The notes under the pieces: model-generated
What the model saw: only the letters and a program-made list of their open reading frames with translations
Told to the model about the DNA's origin: nothing
Databases searched by the model: none
Made by a program: the position numbers and the translations under genes
NCBI GenBank assembly: GCA_947488485.1
Contig: CANKZO010000002.1
Location: 1-59,172 of the forward strand
DNA from: Opitutia bacterium
Lineage (GTDB): Bacteria > Verrucomicrobiota > Verrucomicrobiae > Opitutales > UBA953
DNA: 59,172 nucleotides
Direction of reading: 5' to 3'
In this document: piece after piece, positions 1 through 9,031 of the stretch
Layout: each line of letters opens with the position of its first letter
How positions within the stretch are numbered: position 1 is the first letter of the stretch

Positions 1-192
1 CGCGGCCACAGGGGCCGGGGCCGCCACGGGGGCGGGGGCGGCGGCCACAGGGGCGGCCGGGGCCGCGATCGGGGCACGACCGGGGAGGTCGCGCTTGATG
101 CGCAGCTTGAAGTCCTGGTCCTGGATCTCGAACTCGGAAAGGTCCGACTTCTTCATCAAATCCACGACTTGTTTAATCTTAATTAGGTCCAA
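1..192 (-). CDS. accB: Biotin carboxyl carrier protein of acetyl-CoA carboxylase, N-terminal part
   Basis: Only the first 64 codons lie in the window; the gene runs off the left edge. Translation from a TTG start gives an N-terminus beginning DLIKIKQVVDLMKKSDLSEF, then FEIQDQDFKLRIKRD, the usual AccB start (helix followed by a strand with a charged KLRIKR stretch). A Pro/Ala-rich linker of repeated APVAAAPAP type follows, the flexible arm before the biotinyl domain, which is not visible. The TTG is chosen because GGAGGA sits 7 nt upstream and no in-frame ATG precedes it. BCCP carries biotin between the carboxylase and transferase halves in the first step of fatty-acid synthesis. accC would be expected next to the left. 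Confidence 0.85.
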   Translation of the reverse strand, partial: MDLIKIKQVVDLMKKSDLSEFEIQDQDFKLRIKRDLPGRAPIAAPAAPVAAAPAPVAAPAPVAA

Positions 193-256
193 GGTAATGT
201 CCTCCGTGAGGGGGTGTCCCTCTCTGATACAGGGTATCAGGGGGGCAAATCAACCC
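193..256. other. Short accB leader with hairpin
   Basis: This is the spacer between the AsmA-like gene stop and the accB start. It holds a perfect inverted repeat, CTGATAC at 224-230 and GTATCAG at 234-240, with a 3-nt loop. C and G runs on either side could lengthen the stem. There is no U-tract in either direction, so it is not a simple terminator. It lies in the accB 5' leader and might affect translation or transcript processing. No function can be assigned. Confidence 0.35.
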
Positions 257-2974
257 TCATTCCAGAATGCCGGCCGGTATCTTTCCTAAGTCCTTATCCT
301 TGTTTTGTTTAACTATATCTTGCAGGGTCGGAATCGCTCGGGTTTCAGGCTTCGCCAGGGGCCCTTGGAGCTTGATTCTGGTGAGGCTGACCAAGGCCCG
401 GTTCAAATTTATGATGTCGAGCGGGTTAAATCCTTGTTTCCGGGGCAAGGAGAAGTCCCCGGCGAAGTTCAGGGTCATGCCCTTGAGGTCGATTTCCCCG
501 GCCAGCGCCAGCTTGGCTTGGGGCCCGGTGATGGTCATGTCCGGGAAATACGCCCGCCCCCCGATACATCCGAAAGTCCCCGTCGCCCGGTCTAGTTCGT
601 AGGTCGTCGCCCCGACCCCGACGAGCTCGAGCACGCTCGAGATGCCCCCCAGCAGGCGCACCTTCTTCAGCTCGGGGTCGTTCAAGGTATAGGTGCCGAG
701 ACCGCGGAGGTCGCGCGGCGACCCGAGGTCGACCCGGCCTTTGAAGTCCAGGTCCAGCCGGCCACGGCCGGCGGATTTCGTCGCCGGCGCCGCCGAGGGT
801 TCGCCGAGGTCATTCATGATTCGCCCGACCTGGGCCGGATCGCAGTTCTTCAACGCCAGCACGAACTCCGTCTGACGCAAAGGGTCGCCGTCCAGGCGGA
901 GTTCCGCCTCGCCGTCGGCCAGGCCGAGCCGAGCGTCGACCTGCATGCCGCCGGCCTTGGACTGCGTGCCGACCTTCAGTCCGCGGCCGGTGATGCCCCA
1001 GGCGGTGAACGCGCCGTCGGCTTCGATCGTCGTCCGGATATCGAGTCCTTTCTCCAGCGGGACGAGTTCGAGCGCGAAGCGACGACCGCGGGGCAGCACG
1101 AGTCCTTGCAGCGCGTCGCCGAAATTCTTGCCGGCGCAACGCGCGGCGATCCAGGGCTGCAGGTCGCCCGCGGCCTTCACCACCGGACCGGCGAGCACGC
1201 CCGGCTTCGACCAATCCCAGGTGACGGTGCCATCGACGGCGCCGTCGTCGGCCGAGGTCCCGCCCTGCAACCCATGCAGACCGATGAGCGTCCGCCGTTC
1301 GTCCGCGTCGACGCTGACCTCCACGCGACGGAACGGCGCACCCAGGAAATCGAATCGACGCATCAGCACGCGCCCGCGGGTGCGGCTCGTCAGCGCTCCC
1401 CAATGGCCCTGCACCTCGATGAAGGCGTAAGGATTCTCCTGTGACAGGAAGATGCGCCAGAGGTCGATCCACCAGTTGCCGAGCACGCGGTCGAGGCTCG
1501 CCGGCGCGAGGTCGCCGTGGAGGCTCAGCCGGAACGGTCCGCCTTCGATGATCGCGCAGTCCGCTTCGCCGACGATGGAGGCGAGGCGCAGGTCGCGCAG
1601 CCGCAAGGGTTGTTCGCCGCGGCCGGGCGCGAAGTCGAAACGGGTGCGCAGCGGCAGGTCGCGGGCGGGGCTGATCGCTTCGGCGGACAGGCCGAGGCCG
1701 CGGAAGCCGGAGAGCCCGGCTTCTCCGCGCACGCCCACGAGGCGGCCGTCCGGCGCGAAGTCGATCTCCCCGTCGCGAAGGAGCAGGTCGCCGCGGAGGT
1801 CGATGCCGGCCGCGAGCAGCACCGGCGCCACCGCCGGGTTGGTCGCGACCTCGGCCCCGGAGATCAGGGCGTGGTCAAGCCGGATGCGCCGGGAGCCGTC
1901 GGTCAGGGACTGCGCCGTGCCGGTCGCGAAAGAGGCCGGGGTATGCGCGCGGAACCCGAGCGCCCAAGGGCTTTTCGCCGACGGCCGTGAAGCGCTCAGG
2001 GCGATCTGCCGGAAGAGGATTTCGCCGAAGCGGACGTCCGTCAGTTCGGCGTCCGCCGAGAACGCGCCGTCGAGTCCGGCGCCGCGGGCGCGCAGGTTCA
2101 GGCGTCGCGCCGTCAGCGTCGTGCCATCGCGCCAGGCGGTCGACTCCGCAGAGCCGTTCAGCCGCCAATCCTCCGGCGCGCCGTCCGCGGCCAGTCGCGC
2201 TTCGGCATACAGACGCAGGCCGCGGAGATTGATCCGGCCGAGCTGCTCGCTGAATTCTTGTCCCAGCAGCACCTGCGCGGAAAGTTCCGCTTTGCCGTCG
2301 CTGCGTCCGGAGCAACGGATCGTCACCGCCGCTCCGCCGGAGCCTTCGGCCGCGGTGAGCGCGGTGTCGAGCGCGCCGAGCAAGCCGGCGAGACGGCGAG
2401 GCAACGGGGCCGGCTCCGCGGTGTTCGTCCCCGCGCGAAGGAGTCCGGCGGGCAGTTCGCCGCTGACATGACAGGTGATCTTGCCCGCGCGGATCTGGGC
2501 GATGCGGAGGCTCACCCAGCGGCCTTCCTTGGCGATGTCCAGCGTGAGGTCGTCGATCAGGCTGCGGCGCCGGCCGTCATGGGCGACGGAGGCGGGGCAC
2601 CATAGCTGCGCGCCGTTCAGCCTCAGGCGGGTCGGCGCGATCTCGCCGGCCAGCAGCCGGGCCGGCTGCAGCGCGACCTCCGCGCGTGCGGCGGTGAAGA
2701 CTTCTCCGCTGAGCCCGGCGAACGAGACCGCGACGTCATCGGCCGCGAGCGTGAGGTCCGGTAGGATCCACAGGCCGCGGGCGCGGAAGTCGACGCCTTG
2801 CGCGGCGAGCCGTTCCGTGACGGCTTCCGTGACGAATTCCGGCAGCCGGACCGGGCCGTCATGATCGGCGAGCCAGGCCAGGCCGAGCTGGACCGGAAGG
2901 AGAAGCAGCAGGCAGGTGTTCGTCAGTCCGCGCAGGAAGCGACGCAACGGTGAGCTGCCGGGCTTCGCTTTCAT
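257..2974 (-). CDS. AsmA/YhdP-like large envelope protein
   Basis: 905 residues. One N-terminal membrane segment (about residues 19-35, rich in Leu) is followed by a long beta-rich periplasmic body with few charged clusters. The C-terminal quarter (about 690-890) has the AsmA-like signature: repeated strands such as GRLDLDFKGRVDLGS, GGISSVLELVGV, PDMTITGPQAKLALAGEIDL and a final RIKLQGPLAKPETRAIPT. Proteins of this class (AsmA, YhdP, TamB relatives) span the periplasm and help move lipid to the outer membrane. The start overlaps the DUF4340 gene stop by 4 nt (ATGA), so it is translationally coupled to the ABC transporter operon. The family is fairly sure; the precise role is not known. Confidence 0.7.
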   Translation of the reverse strand: MKAKPGSSPLRRFLRGLTNTCLLLLLPVQLGLAWLADHDGPVRLPEFVTEAVTERLAAQGVDFRARGLWILPDLTLAADDVAVSFAGLSGEVFTAARAEVALQPARLLAGEIAPTRLRLNGAQLWCPASVAHDGRRRSLIDDLTLDIAKEGRWVSLRIAQIRAGKITCHVSGELPAGLLRAGTNTAEPAPLPRRLAGLLGALDTALTAAEGSGGAAVTIRCSGRSDGKAELSAQVLLGQEFSEQLGRINLRGLRLYAEARLAADGAPEDWRLNGSAESTAWRDGTTLTARRLNLRARGAGLDGAFSADAELTDVRFGEILFRQIALSASRPSAKSPWALGFRAHTPASFATGTAQSLTDGSRRIRLDHALISGAEVATNPAVAPVLLAAGIDLRGDLLLRDGEIDFAPDGRLVGVRGEAGLSGFRGLGLSAEAISPARDLPLRTRFDFAPGRGEQPLRLRDLRLASIVGEADCAIIEGGPFRLSLHGDLAPASLDRVLGNWWIDLWRIFLSQENPYAFIEVQGHWGALTSRTRGRVLMRRFDFLGAPFRRVEVSVDADERRTLIGLHGLQGGTSADDGAVDGTVTWDWSKPGVLAGPVVKAAGDLQPWIAARCAGKNFGDALQGLVLPRGRRFALELVPLEKGLDIRTTIEADGAFTAWGITGRGLKVGTQSKAGGMQVDARLGLADGEAELRLDGDPLRQTEFVLALKNCDPAQVGRIMNDLGEPSAAPATKSAGRGRLDLDFKGRVDLGSPRDLRGLGTYTLNDPELKKVRLLGGISSVLELVGVGATTYELDRATGTFGCIGGRAYFPDMTITGPQAKLALAGEIDLKGMTLNFAGDFSLPRKQGFNPLDIINLNRALVSLTRIKLQGPLAKPETRAIPTLQDIVKQNKDKDLGKIPAGILE

Positions 2975-4806
2975 TTCCCGGGCTCGGTCAGCAGCGGCGC
3001 GAGGATCGCGGCGAGCGCCGGCTCCAGGATGAAATCATCGTCGTCCGCCTCGTCACGCAGGAGCAAGGAGCGGTCGTGGAGAGGGGCGGAGCAAAGGTAG
3101 GTGCGGATCGTCTCGCTCGCGGCGCCCGCGCCGGTCGCGGCCTGGTCCGTCACGCGCAGTTCGTAGCGCCAGCCGCCGGCGCCGACGTCGCGACCGGGGA
3201 AGGCGGACGCGCGGACTTCCGCGAGCGCGAGGGCGAGCCGACGCGCGTTGGTCGGATCGAGCCGGCCCGTGCCCGCCCAGTTGCCATCGGGGCCGAGGCG
3301 GGCTTCGCCGACCACCTTGCCGTCGGCGCGGGCGGTCAGCCGCAGTCCGCTCACCCGCGCGCCTTGCGGCAGCGCGGCCACGGTGCGGCGGCGCCAGGCG
3401 GACGGTTCGACGTTCTGCTGGCCGCCATCAAGAAAAGAGACGTCGCAGACCGCCGCGAGCGGCGAGCCTTTGGCGTGCACGAGCCGGGTGCCGGCGCCGT
3501 TGTCGGGATCATCGGCGAAACCGAGCACGATGCGCTCCGCGCCGAACTCGAGTTCGACGGTCTGCGCCGGGGCGGCGGCGAGGGGCGCGCGGACAGAAGG
3601 CAGGGTCAGCCCACCTGCGACGGCCGGGGCGCGACGCGTGGCCCGCAGCTGCGCGAGTCCGGCGAGGAAGCGGCTGATGAGCCGGGCGTCCGCCTCGCGA
3701 CGCTTCGTGGCGGTGGAGCCAGGCGCGACCGGAATCTCCCAGCGGGCGTCTTCGCCGAGTCCGTCGAGCCGATGCAGCGTGATGGAACGGCCGCCGGCGG
3801 AGACCGTGAAGCCCGTCACGAGCGCCGGATCGAAATCCGCCGGACGCGTGTCGGCGAGCGCGGCCCGCGGGGTCAGCCACTCGCGGAGTTCGTTCGCTTC
3901 GACCAGGAAGACCGCGGCGTTGTCTTCCAGTTTCGCGCAGAGCAGCTGCGGCTGGCCGGGCGCAGGGCGGCCGACGAGCAGGACCTGACGACGGGCGTTG
4001 CCTTCGAGGGCGAGGCGGAGGGAGGGCTCGCTGAGCCCGGTCGCTTCGGCGGTGAGGTCGGCGAACTTGGCGGCGCGGAGGTTGGCGAGCGCGGCCACGG
4101 CGCGCGCGGTGGCGTCGGGATCGGCGGGAGCGTCGTAAGGCGTCTCGAAGCGCCACTCGGGCAGCTGGCCGCGGCGGCCGACGCGCGGGCGGGTTTCGGC
4201 GACGAGCGCGGTGACGACCTCGGCGTCCTTCTCCCGTTGACGGACCGAGACCGCGCGGGCCTCGAAGTCCGCGATCTCGAAGATGCGGTCGACCCGATAG
4301 CTCTCGGCGGTCGCGCCCAGGGCCGCGGCCATGGCGTCGGGCAGCGGGACGATGCGTCGGCCGTCTTCGGTCAGCAGGAAATGACGGCGGGTCGAAGCCT
4401 GGACGCCGACCTTGACCTCGACGGCGGCGCCCGCCTCGCCGGTCACCTTGACGGTCCAGCGCGCGGGCTCGAGGCCGTAGTCCTTGAGGCTCGCGCCGTT
4501 GGCCGTGACCTCGGCGACATCGAAGCCGCTCTCGGGGCTGATGAAGCGCAGTTCGTCGATCAGCCGTTGGACGGACCACACGTTCGCGGGCCAGTCGAAA
4601 GGCTCGAGCACGCGCCAGCCCGCGGGACGTTTCTCCAGGAGCATCCGCGTCGGCCCTTCGGCGACGGCGATGCGCGCCGGGTTGGCGGGGAAGAGCTGGG
4701 TCTGGCTGACGGCGGCGGCCCCGTGTCCGGACATGGCGCGCCAGACCAGACCGAAGGCGATCAGGTTGGCGAGGAGGAGGACGACGGTGGTGCGGGAGAT
4801 CCGCAT
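2971..4806 (-). CDS. DUF4340 domain-containing membrane-anchored protein
   Basis: 611 residues from the ATG at 4804-4806, giving MRISRTTVVLLLANLIAFGL, a clean N-terminal membrane anchor. A farther upstream in-frame start would add 13 unlikely residues and overlap the preceding gene. The body has repeating modules that start with patterns like RIFEIADFEARAVSVRQREK and RLVHAKGSPLAAVCDVS, typical of DUF4340 proteins that accompany GldG-like ABC transporter subunits in Verrucomicrobiota and Planctomycetota. It lies 7 nt after the GldG-like gene and overlaps the AsmA-like gene by 4 nt. It probably acts on the outer face of the membrane with the transporter. The substrate is unknown. Confidence 0.75.
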   Translation of the reverse strand: MRISRTTVVLLLANLIAFGLVWRAMSGHGAAAVSQTQLFPANPARIAVAEGPTRMLLEKRPAGWRVLEPFDWPANVWSVQRLIDELRFISPESGFDVAEVTANGASLKDYGLEPARWTVKVTGEAGAAVEVKVGVQASTRRHFLLTEDGRRIVPLPDAMAAALGATAESYRVDRIFEIADFEARAVSVRQREKDAEVVTALVAETRPRVGRRGQLPEWRFETPYDAPADPDATARAVAALANLRAAKFADLTAEATGLSEPSLRLALEGNARRQVLLVGRPAPGQPQLLCAKLEDNAAVFLVEANELREWLTPRAALADTRPADFDPALVTGFTVSAGGRSITLHRLDGLGEDARWEIPVAPGSTATKRREADARLISRFLAGLAQLRATRRAPAVAGGLTLPSVRAPLAAAPAQTVELEFGAERIVLGFADDPDNGAGTRLVHAKGSPLAAVCDVSFLDGGQQNVEPSAWRRRTVAALPQGARVSGLRLTARADGKVVGEARLGPDGNWAGTGRLDPTNARRLALALAEVRASAFPGRDVGAGGWRYELRVTDQAATGAGAASETIRTYLCSAPLHDRSLLLRDEADDDDFILEPALAAILAPLLTEPGK

Positions 4807-4813
4807 GGGCACG

Positions 4814-6322
4814 TCAACTCCTGCGTCGCCACACGGAAACCGCAAGCCCGACTGCGAGCACGCCGAACGGAATGAGGGCGAAGCGCACCGCCAAGGCCCA
4901 GAAGTCGGCGGCGGTCGCGGTCAGCTGATATTCACCCCCGGTGCGGGCGGGCAGCGAAACGGCCCGTTCGCGGTCGCTGAGCCAGGCGGCGGCCTGCGTG
5001 AGGAAGGCGCGGTTGCCGCCGCGGTCGAGCCGGCTGTTCGCCGCGATCTCGGAGGTGCCGACGACGACCAACCGGCCGCCGGCGCCGCCGACGTCTTGCC
5101 GGATGCCGGTCGCGCGTTCGGCCGCGGCGGCGACGCAGATCGGCCCCTCATGGTCGCGTTCACGGTCGTAACGCAGCGGCCGACGCGCCGGGTCCGTCTC
5201 ACCCCAGGCGACGTCGGAGGAGGTGACGAGCGGGCGGACGTTGAGCGTGCTGTCCGGCGGACTTCCGAAGTCGAAGCTCGCCGGCCGGAGGCGGGCGGCG
5301 ATGAGCGGCAGGTTCTGTTCGCGGAGCGGCTTGGTGAGGGGATGTTCCTCTTTCGGGGCGGGCAGCAGGCCGATGTCGCCGTCCGTGGTGCGGCGGGCGG
5401 GGTCCGGTTCCTGGACCTCGGCGTCGGGGGAGAACACGGCCCATTCGGCGAGCACCGGATCGAGCCCGTGGTCGCGGCCCGGATCGAGCAAGGCGAGCAC
5501 CCGTCCGTTCCGTTCCAGCAGGTATTTGCGCAGCCGGTCGTTTTCGGCGGCGGAGAAGGGCGTCAGCGGACCCGCGACGAGCACCATCGAGGCGTCGCGC
5601 GGGATTTCGCCCACGGTGGCCAGGTCGAGCGGCCGGACTTCGAAGTTCCGGTTGCGGAGCTGGCGCGAAAGGAGCGACATCCCGCGGACCGGCGACGCGT
5701 CTTCCACGCCGAGTTCGCCGTGTCCCCTGGTCACGTAGCAGACGGCGGGCTTGTCTTCGGTGACTTCGATCAGGGCGGAGGTCACCGCTTCTTCGCCGCG
5801 GAAGGCCCCCTCCTTGGTCACGAAGTCCCGATAGCTGAGGTATTTCGCGCGACCGCCGCAGGCGAGCACCAGCACGACCGAGGCGTCCGGCGCGCCGTGG
5901 CGACCGGCGAGTTCGGAGAGTAGGGGCGCGTTGCGACCGCCACCGGCGAGTTCGACGGCCAGCCAGTTGCCGCCTTGGCGGCCGGTCTCCACGACGTACG
6001 CGTCGAGCAGCTTGAGCAGGCGGGCGCGCAGGTACTGGGCCTCTTCGGCGCCTTCGTTCGTCAGCACGACGGCGCGGACCCAGCCGCGGGAGCGGCCGGC
6101 GCCCACCGGACTGCGGCGGCCCGCGGCGCGGACGGTCTCGACGGATTCCGGCGCGAGGGAGTGGCGCCGGTCGGCGGAGATGTCCCGGCGCATGCGGAAC
6201 TCGGGCAGCGAAGCCAGCGTGTTCACGGCCACCGCGAGCGCGATCGCGAGCAGCGCCTGCGTGAGGCGGTTGAGGCGCCGGATGGGCCGGACGGAGCCGA
6301 AGTCGTCGCGCGGGGAGCTCAT
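4814..6322 (-). CDS. GldG-like ABC transporter auxiliary subunit
   Basis: 502 residues with an N-terminal membrane segment (about 23-41) and a C-terminal one (about 475-497). The first follows RLNRLTQALL and leads into RMRRDISADRRHSLAPESVE, the hallmark start of GldG-family proteins (uncharacterised ABC-type transport system, auxiliary component). The periplasmic body has the expected ABC-transp_aux features, such as DKPAVCYVTRGHGELGVED and MVLVAGPLTPFSAAENDRLR. The gene starts 1 nt after the permease stop. GldA/F/G trios are needed for gliding in Bacteroidetes, but homologues are widespread in non-gliding bacteria, so no gliding claim is made here. Confidence 0.8.
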   Translation of the reverse strand: MSSPRDDFGSVRPIRRLNRLTQALLAIALAVAVNTLASLPEFRMRRDISADRRHSLAPESVETVRAAGRRSPVGAGRSRGWVRAVVLTNEGAEEAQYLRARLLKLLDAYVVETGRQGGNWLAVELAGGGRNAPLLSELAGRHGAPDASVVLVLACGGRAKYLSYRDFVTKEGAFRGEEAVTSALIEVTEDKPAVCYVTRGHGELGVEDASPVRGMSLLSRQLRNRNFEVRPLDLATVGEIPRDASMVLVAGPLTPFSAAENDRLRKYLLERNGRVLALLDPGRDHGLDPVLAEWAVFSPDAEVQEPDPARRTTDGDIGLLPAPKEEHPLTKPLREQNLPLIAARLRPASFDFGSPPDSTLNVRPLVTSSDVAWGETDPARRPLRYDRERDHEGPICVAAAAERATGIRQDVGGAGGRLVVVGTSEIAANSRLDRGGNRAFLTQAAAWLSDRERAVSLPARTGGEYQLTATAADFWALAVRFALIPFGVLAVGLAVSVWRRRS

Positions 6323-6323
6323 G

Positions 6324-7085
6324 TCATTCCTGGCCCTCCACGGTGAGCACCGCCAGGCCGAGGCAGAGCAGCGTGCCGGTGCCGTACAGCACGAGCGGAC
6401 GCGCGTCGAGGACGCCGTCGGTGAAATCCTGGAGATGGCCGAACGTCCGCAGGTGCGCGGCCGGTTCGCGCAGCCAGCCGAGCCATTCCCAGTTCTCGAT
6501 CGGCAACGTCTCGAGCGCGCCGCCCGCCGCCGTCAGCGCGAGCAGGCTGATGAAGGCGAGCAGCGCGGCCAGCGCCGCGGAACGCGTCACGCAGCTGCAG
6601 AGGATGCCGATCGCGACATGGAGGAGGCCGCTCACCGCGATGAAGCAGAGGCCGCCCCAGAGCGAAGAGGCTTCGCCGAGCGCGCGGGCGTTCGCGCCGT
6701 CGAGCCGCTGGGCGGTGAGGAAGGGGAAGGCGGCGAACGCCAGCCAGAACAGCGTCCAGACGATCCACACCGAGAGGAACTTCGCCCAGACCACGGCGGC
6801 CGGGCTCGCGGGCGTCGTGAGCAGCGCCGTGAGCGTGCCCGAGCGACGTTCCTCCGCGAACGTGCGCATGGTCAGCAAAGGCAGCACGCAGAGCAGGGGC
6901 AGCCAGAAGAACCAGAGCGTGGCCTCCACGGGCGACCGCGAGGTCGGCGCGCGCGCGCCGTCGACGAGCGCGAAGAAATGGATGCCGCCCATCAGGGCGA
7001 GGAAGAGGGCGGCGGCCGCCCAGGTGTTCCACGACAGCGCGGCGGTGCGCAGCTCGTGCGCGAGGAGGGTGCGGAAGTGTCGCAT
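6324..7085 (-). CDS. ABC-2 type transporter permease (GldF-like)
   Basis: 253 residues with about six hydrophobic helices: AALFLALMGGIHFFALVDG, TLWFFWLPLLCVLPLLTM, VWIVWTLFWLAFAAFPFL, LCFIAVSGLLHVAIGILCS and two more. The motif RTFAEERRSGTLTALLTTPA after the second helix is characteristic of ABC-2 permeases. The ATG overlaps the ATPase stop codon by one base (TGATG), so the two are translationally coupled. A longer in-frame reading upstream runs antisense-like through the ATPase gene and lacks coding character, so the internal ATG was chosen. Confidence 0.85.
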   Translation of the reverse strand: MRHFRTLLAHELRTAALSWNTWAAAALFLALMGGIHFFALVDGARAPTSRSPVEATLWFFWLPLLCVLPLLTMRTFAEERRSGTLTALLTTPASPAAVVWAKFLSVWIVWTLFWLAFAAFPFLTAQRLDGANARALGEASSLWGGLCFIAVSGLLHVAIGILCSCVTRSAALAALLAFISLLALTAAGGALETLPIENWEWLGWLREPAAHLRTFGHLQDFTDGVLDARPLVLYGTGTLLCLGLAVLTVEGQE

Positions 7086-8071
7086 CAGGAGCGACGGCCC
7101 TCCCCGGGGGCGCGCCGCGTGGCGGCGAGGAAGATGTCTTCGAGCCCGAAGCGTTCTTCGGCGATCTCGCGCAACGCGAGCCCGGCGCCGATGAGGGCGC
7201 CGGCCAGCGTCTCGCGCGCCGGCGAGCCCGTGGGCAAGGCGACGCGGAAGGTGTGCCAGCCGTCGGCGGAGGCCACGGCGACGACGCCGGCCGCGGGTTC
7301 GGCGCTCCGGCAGGCGGCGAGCAGGGCGGCCTCGTCGGCGCGCGTCACGACGGTGAAGGTGACCTCCGGCAGCAGTTCGCGTCGCAGGTCTTCGGTGCGT
7401 CCCTGCGCCACCAGCCGGCCGCGGTTGATGATCACGACCTTGTCGCAGACCTGTTCGACCTCGTGCAGGATGTGGCTCGAGATGAGCACGGCCATCTTCC
7501 CGCGCAGCGAGCGGATGAGTTCGCGGATGCCGAGGATCTGGTGCGGATCGAGGCCGATGGTGGGTTCGTCGAGGATGACGACCCGCGGCTCCGCGAGGAG
7601 CGCGTCGGCGATGCCGACACGTTGGCGGAAACCTTTCGAGAGCTGGCCGATGAGCCGGCCCGACGCGCGGCGCGTGAGGTCGCAGTCTTCCATCACGCGG
7701 CGGACGCGTTCGGCCACGCGTTCCGGGGCGACGTCCTTGAGGCGCGCGCGCAGCGTCAGGTATTCTTCCACGCGCAGGTCCTCCGGGAGCGGGTTGTTCT
7801 CCGGCATGTAGGCGAGATGACGCTTCGCGCCGGCGGGATCGAGCGCGACCGAGACGCCCCAGATGGCCGCGCGGCCCGAAGTGCCGGACATCGTGCCGGC
7901 CAGGATGCGCATGGTGGTCGATTTGCCGGCGCCGTTCGGGCCGAGGAAGCCGACGATCTCGCCCGGCGCCACGGAGAAGCTCAGGTCTTCGACCGCGGTC
8001 AGCGAGCCATAGCGCTTGGTCAGCCTTTCCGCCACGACGGCGGCTTCCGGCAGAGGCGCGGCTTCGTTCAT
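7085..8071 (-). CDS. ABC transporter ATP-binding protein (GldA-like)
   Basis: 328 residues. Walker A is GPNGAGKST at 44-52, the Q-loop is in YMPENNPL, the signature is the degenerate LSKGF and Walker B is VVILDEPT with the D-loop GLDP. A C-terminal extension of about 90 residues (VTFTVVTRADEAALLAACRS onward) matches the regulatory tail of ABC-2 type ATPases such as GldA and CcmA-like proteins. It is the first gene of a five-gene leftward operon (ATPase, permease, GldG-like, DUF4340, AsmA-like). Energy for export or remodelling of an unknown envelope substrate is inferred. Confidence 0.88.
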   Translation of the reverse strand: MNEAAPLPEAAVVAERLTKRYGSLTAVEDLSFSVAPGEIVGFLGPNGAGKSTTMRILAGTMSGTSGRAAIWGVSVALDPAGAKRHLAYMPENNPLPEDLRVEEYLTLRARLKDVAPERVAERVRRVMEDCDLTRRASGRLIGQLSKGFRQRVGIADALLAEPRVVILDEPTIGLDPHQILGIRELIRSLRGKMAVLISSHILHEVEQVCDKVVIINRGRLVAQGRTEDLRRELLPEVTFTVVTRADEAALLAACRSAEPAAGVVAVASADGWHTFRVALPTGSPARETLAGALIGAGLALREIAEERFGLEDIFLAATRRAPGEGRRS

Positions 8072-8207
8072 GGGTTGGTCTCCGGAGGGAAGGGTGACGG
8101 TCTCGTCGGCTCCGTGCCGACGGGTGTCCAGAAGACACGCCGAACGCCCTTTATTGGCAAGGTTATTAGGGGGCGGGAGGCCGGCCGGAGCCGGTCGCCG
8201 TCACCGC

Positions 8208-8930
8208 TTACTTGCCGGCCGGGGCGGCGGGAGCGATCAGCGAAGGTTCGGAGCGGACCAGCATCTCCTTGTCGGACTTCCAGACATGGTTCGCACGGAG
8301 TTTCTTGTCCATCGCGTTGAGCCACTTGCTGGCTTCGGCGGTGTCGCCCTTGGCGACGGCGACGTTGGCCAAGGTGAGCATGGCGAAGCCACGGAGGGTC
8401 TCGGCGACGGCGACGTCATCCGCGACTTCGGCGAGCGCCTTGGTGGCGCCGGCGTCACCGGCTTCCAGGCGGCAGAGGGCGGCGTAGAGGCGGGCGCGGG
8501 CGGCGAGGGCGTTGACGGCAGGAGCGGTACCGGCGAGGCCGGCCAGGCGGCGGGCTTCGTCGAAAGCCTTGGCGGCGTCGGCGAACTTACCGGCGCGCTT
8601 GAGGTCGTCGGCGACGTCCGTCAGCGCGATCGCGGCCAGGGGCTCGCCCGCATGGCGGGTGGCGAAGGCGCGGCGGGCGGCTTCGTCCTGACAGGCGGTG
8701 AATTCTTCGCCGAGGGCTTCGCGCTGGGCTTCGTTCCAGAAGAAAAAGGCAAGGTAACCGAGGATGCCGACCACGACGGCCACGGTGGCCTTGACGATGA
8801 CGCCCTGGTTGCGCTCCCAGAAGAGCCAGAGGCGGTCCTCGGCGTCCGCGTTGACGAAATCCTCGTCGACGACCACTAGGTTACGGTCATCGCCGGCCGG
8901 GGGCTGCTTGCTGGAACGGTCTTCGGGCAT
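8208..8930 (-). CDS. YfgM-like membrane protein with TPR-type helices
   Basis: 240 residues. A hydrophilic N-terminus leads to one membrane helix (about 43-65: GVIVKATVAVVVGILGYLAF) and then a periplasmic all-helical part of paired Ala-rich helices, such as AGKFADAAKAFDEARRLAG and LARARLYAALCRLEAGD. This layout (short cytoplasmic tail, single helix, TPR-like periplasmic domain) is that of YfgM/TPR_21 proteins, which work with the Sec translocon and periplasmic chaperones. It is separated from the ABC operon by 136 bp and is divergent from the phosphohexomutase gene. Confidence 0.65.
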   Translation of the reverse strand: MPEDRSSKQPPAGDDRNLVVVDEDFVNADAEDRLWLFWERNQGVIVKATVAVVVGILGYLAFFFWNEAQREALGEEFTACQDEAARRAFATRHAGEPLAAIALTDVADDLKRAGKFADAAKAFDEARRLAGLAGTAPAVNALAARARLYAALCRLEAGDAGATKALAEVADDVAVAETLRGFAMLTLANVAVAKGDTAEASKWLNAMDKKLRANHVWKSDKEMLVRSEPSLIAPAAPAGK

Positions 8931-9031
8931 GGGGGGTCAACCCTTGGGAAAGGACCGATTGTGTCAACCTTCCCCGCCTTCCCCGCCTACGGGCTTGTCC
9001 CCGCCCCCCGGAGAGTAAGTATGAGGCACAC

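Noticed and set aside
2950..4875. A 641-codon open frame on the plus strand opposite the DUF4340 gene
   Set aside because: Same antisense composition bias; the minus-strand gene has a clear membrane anchor and operon overlaps.
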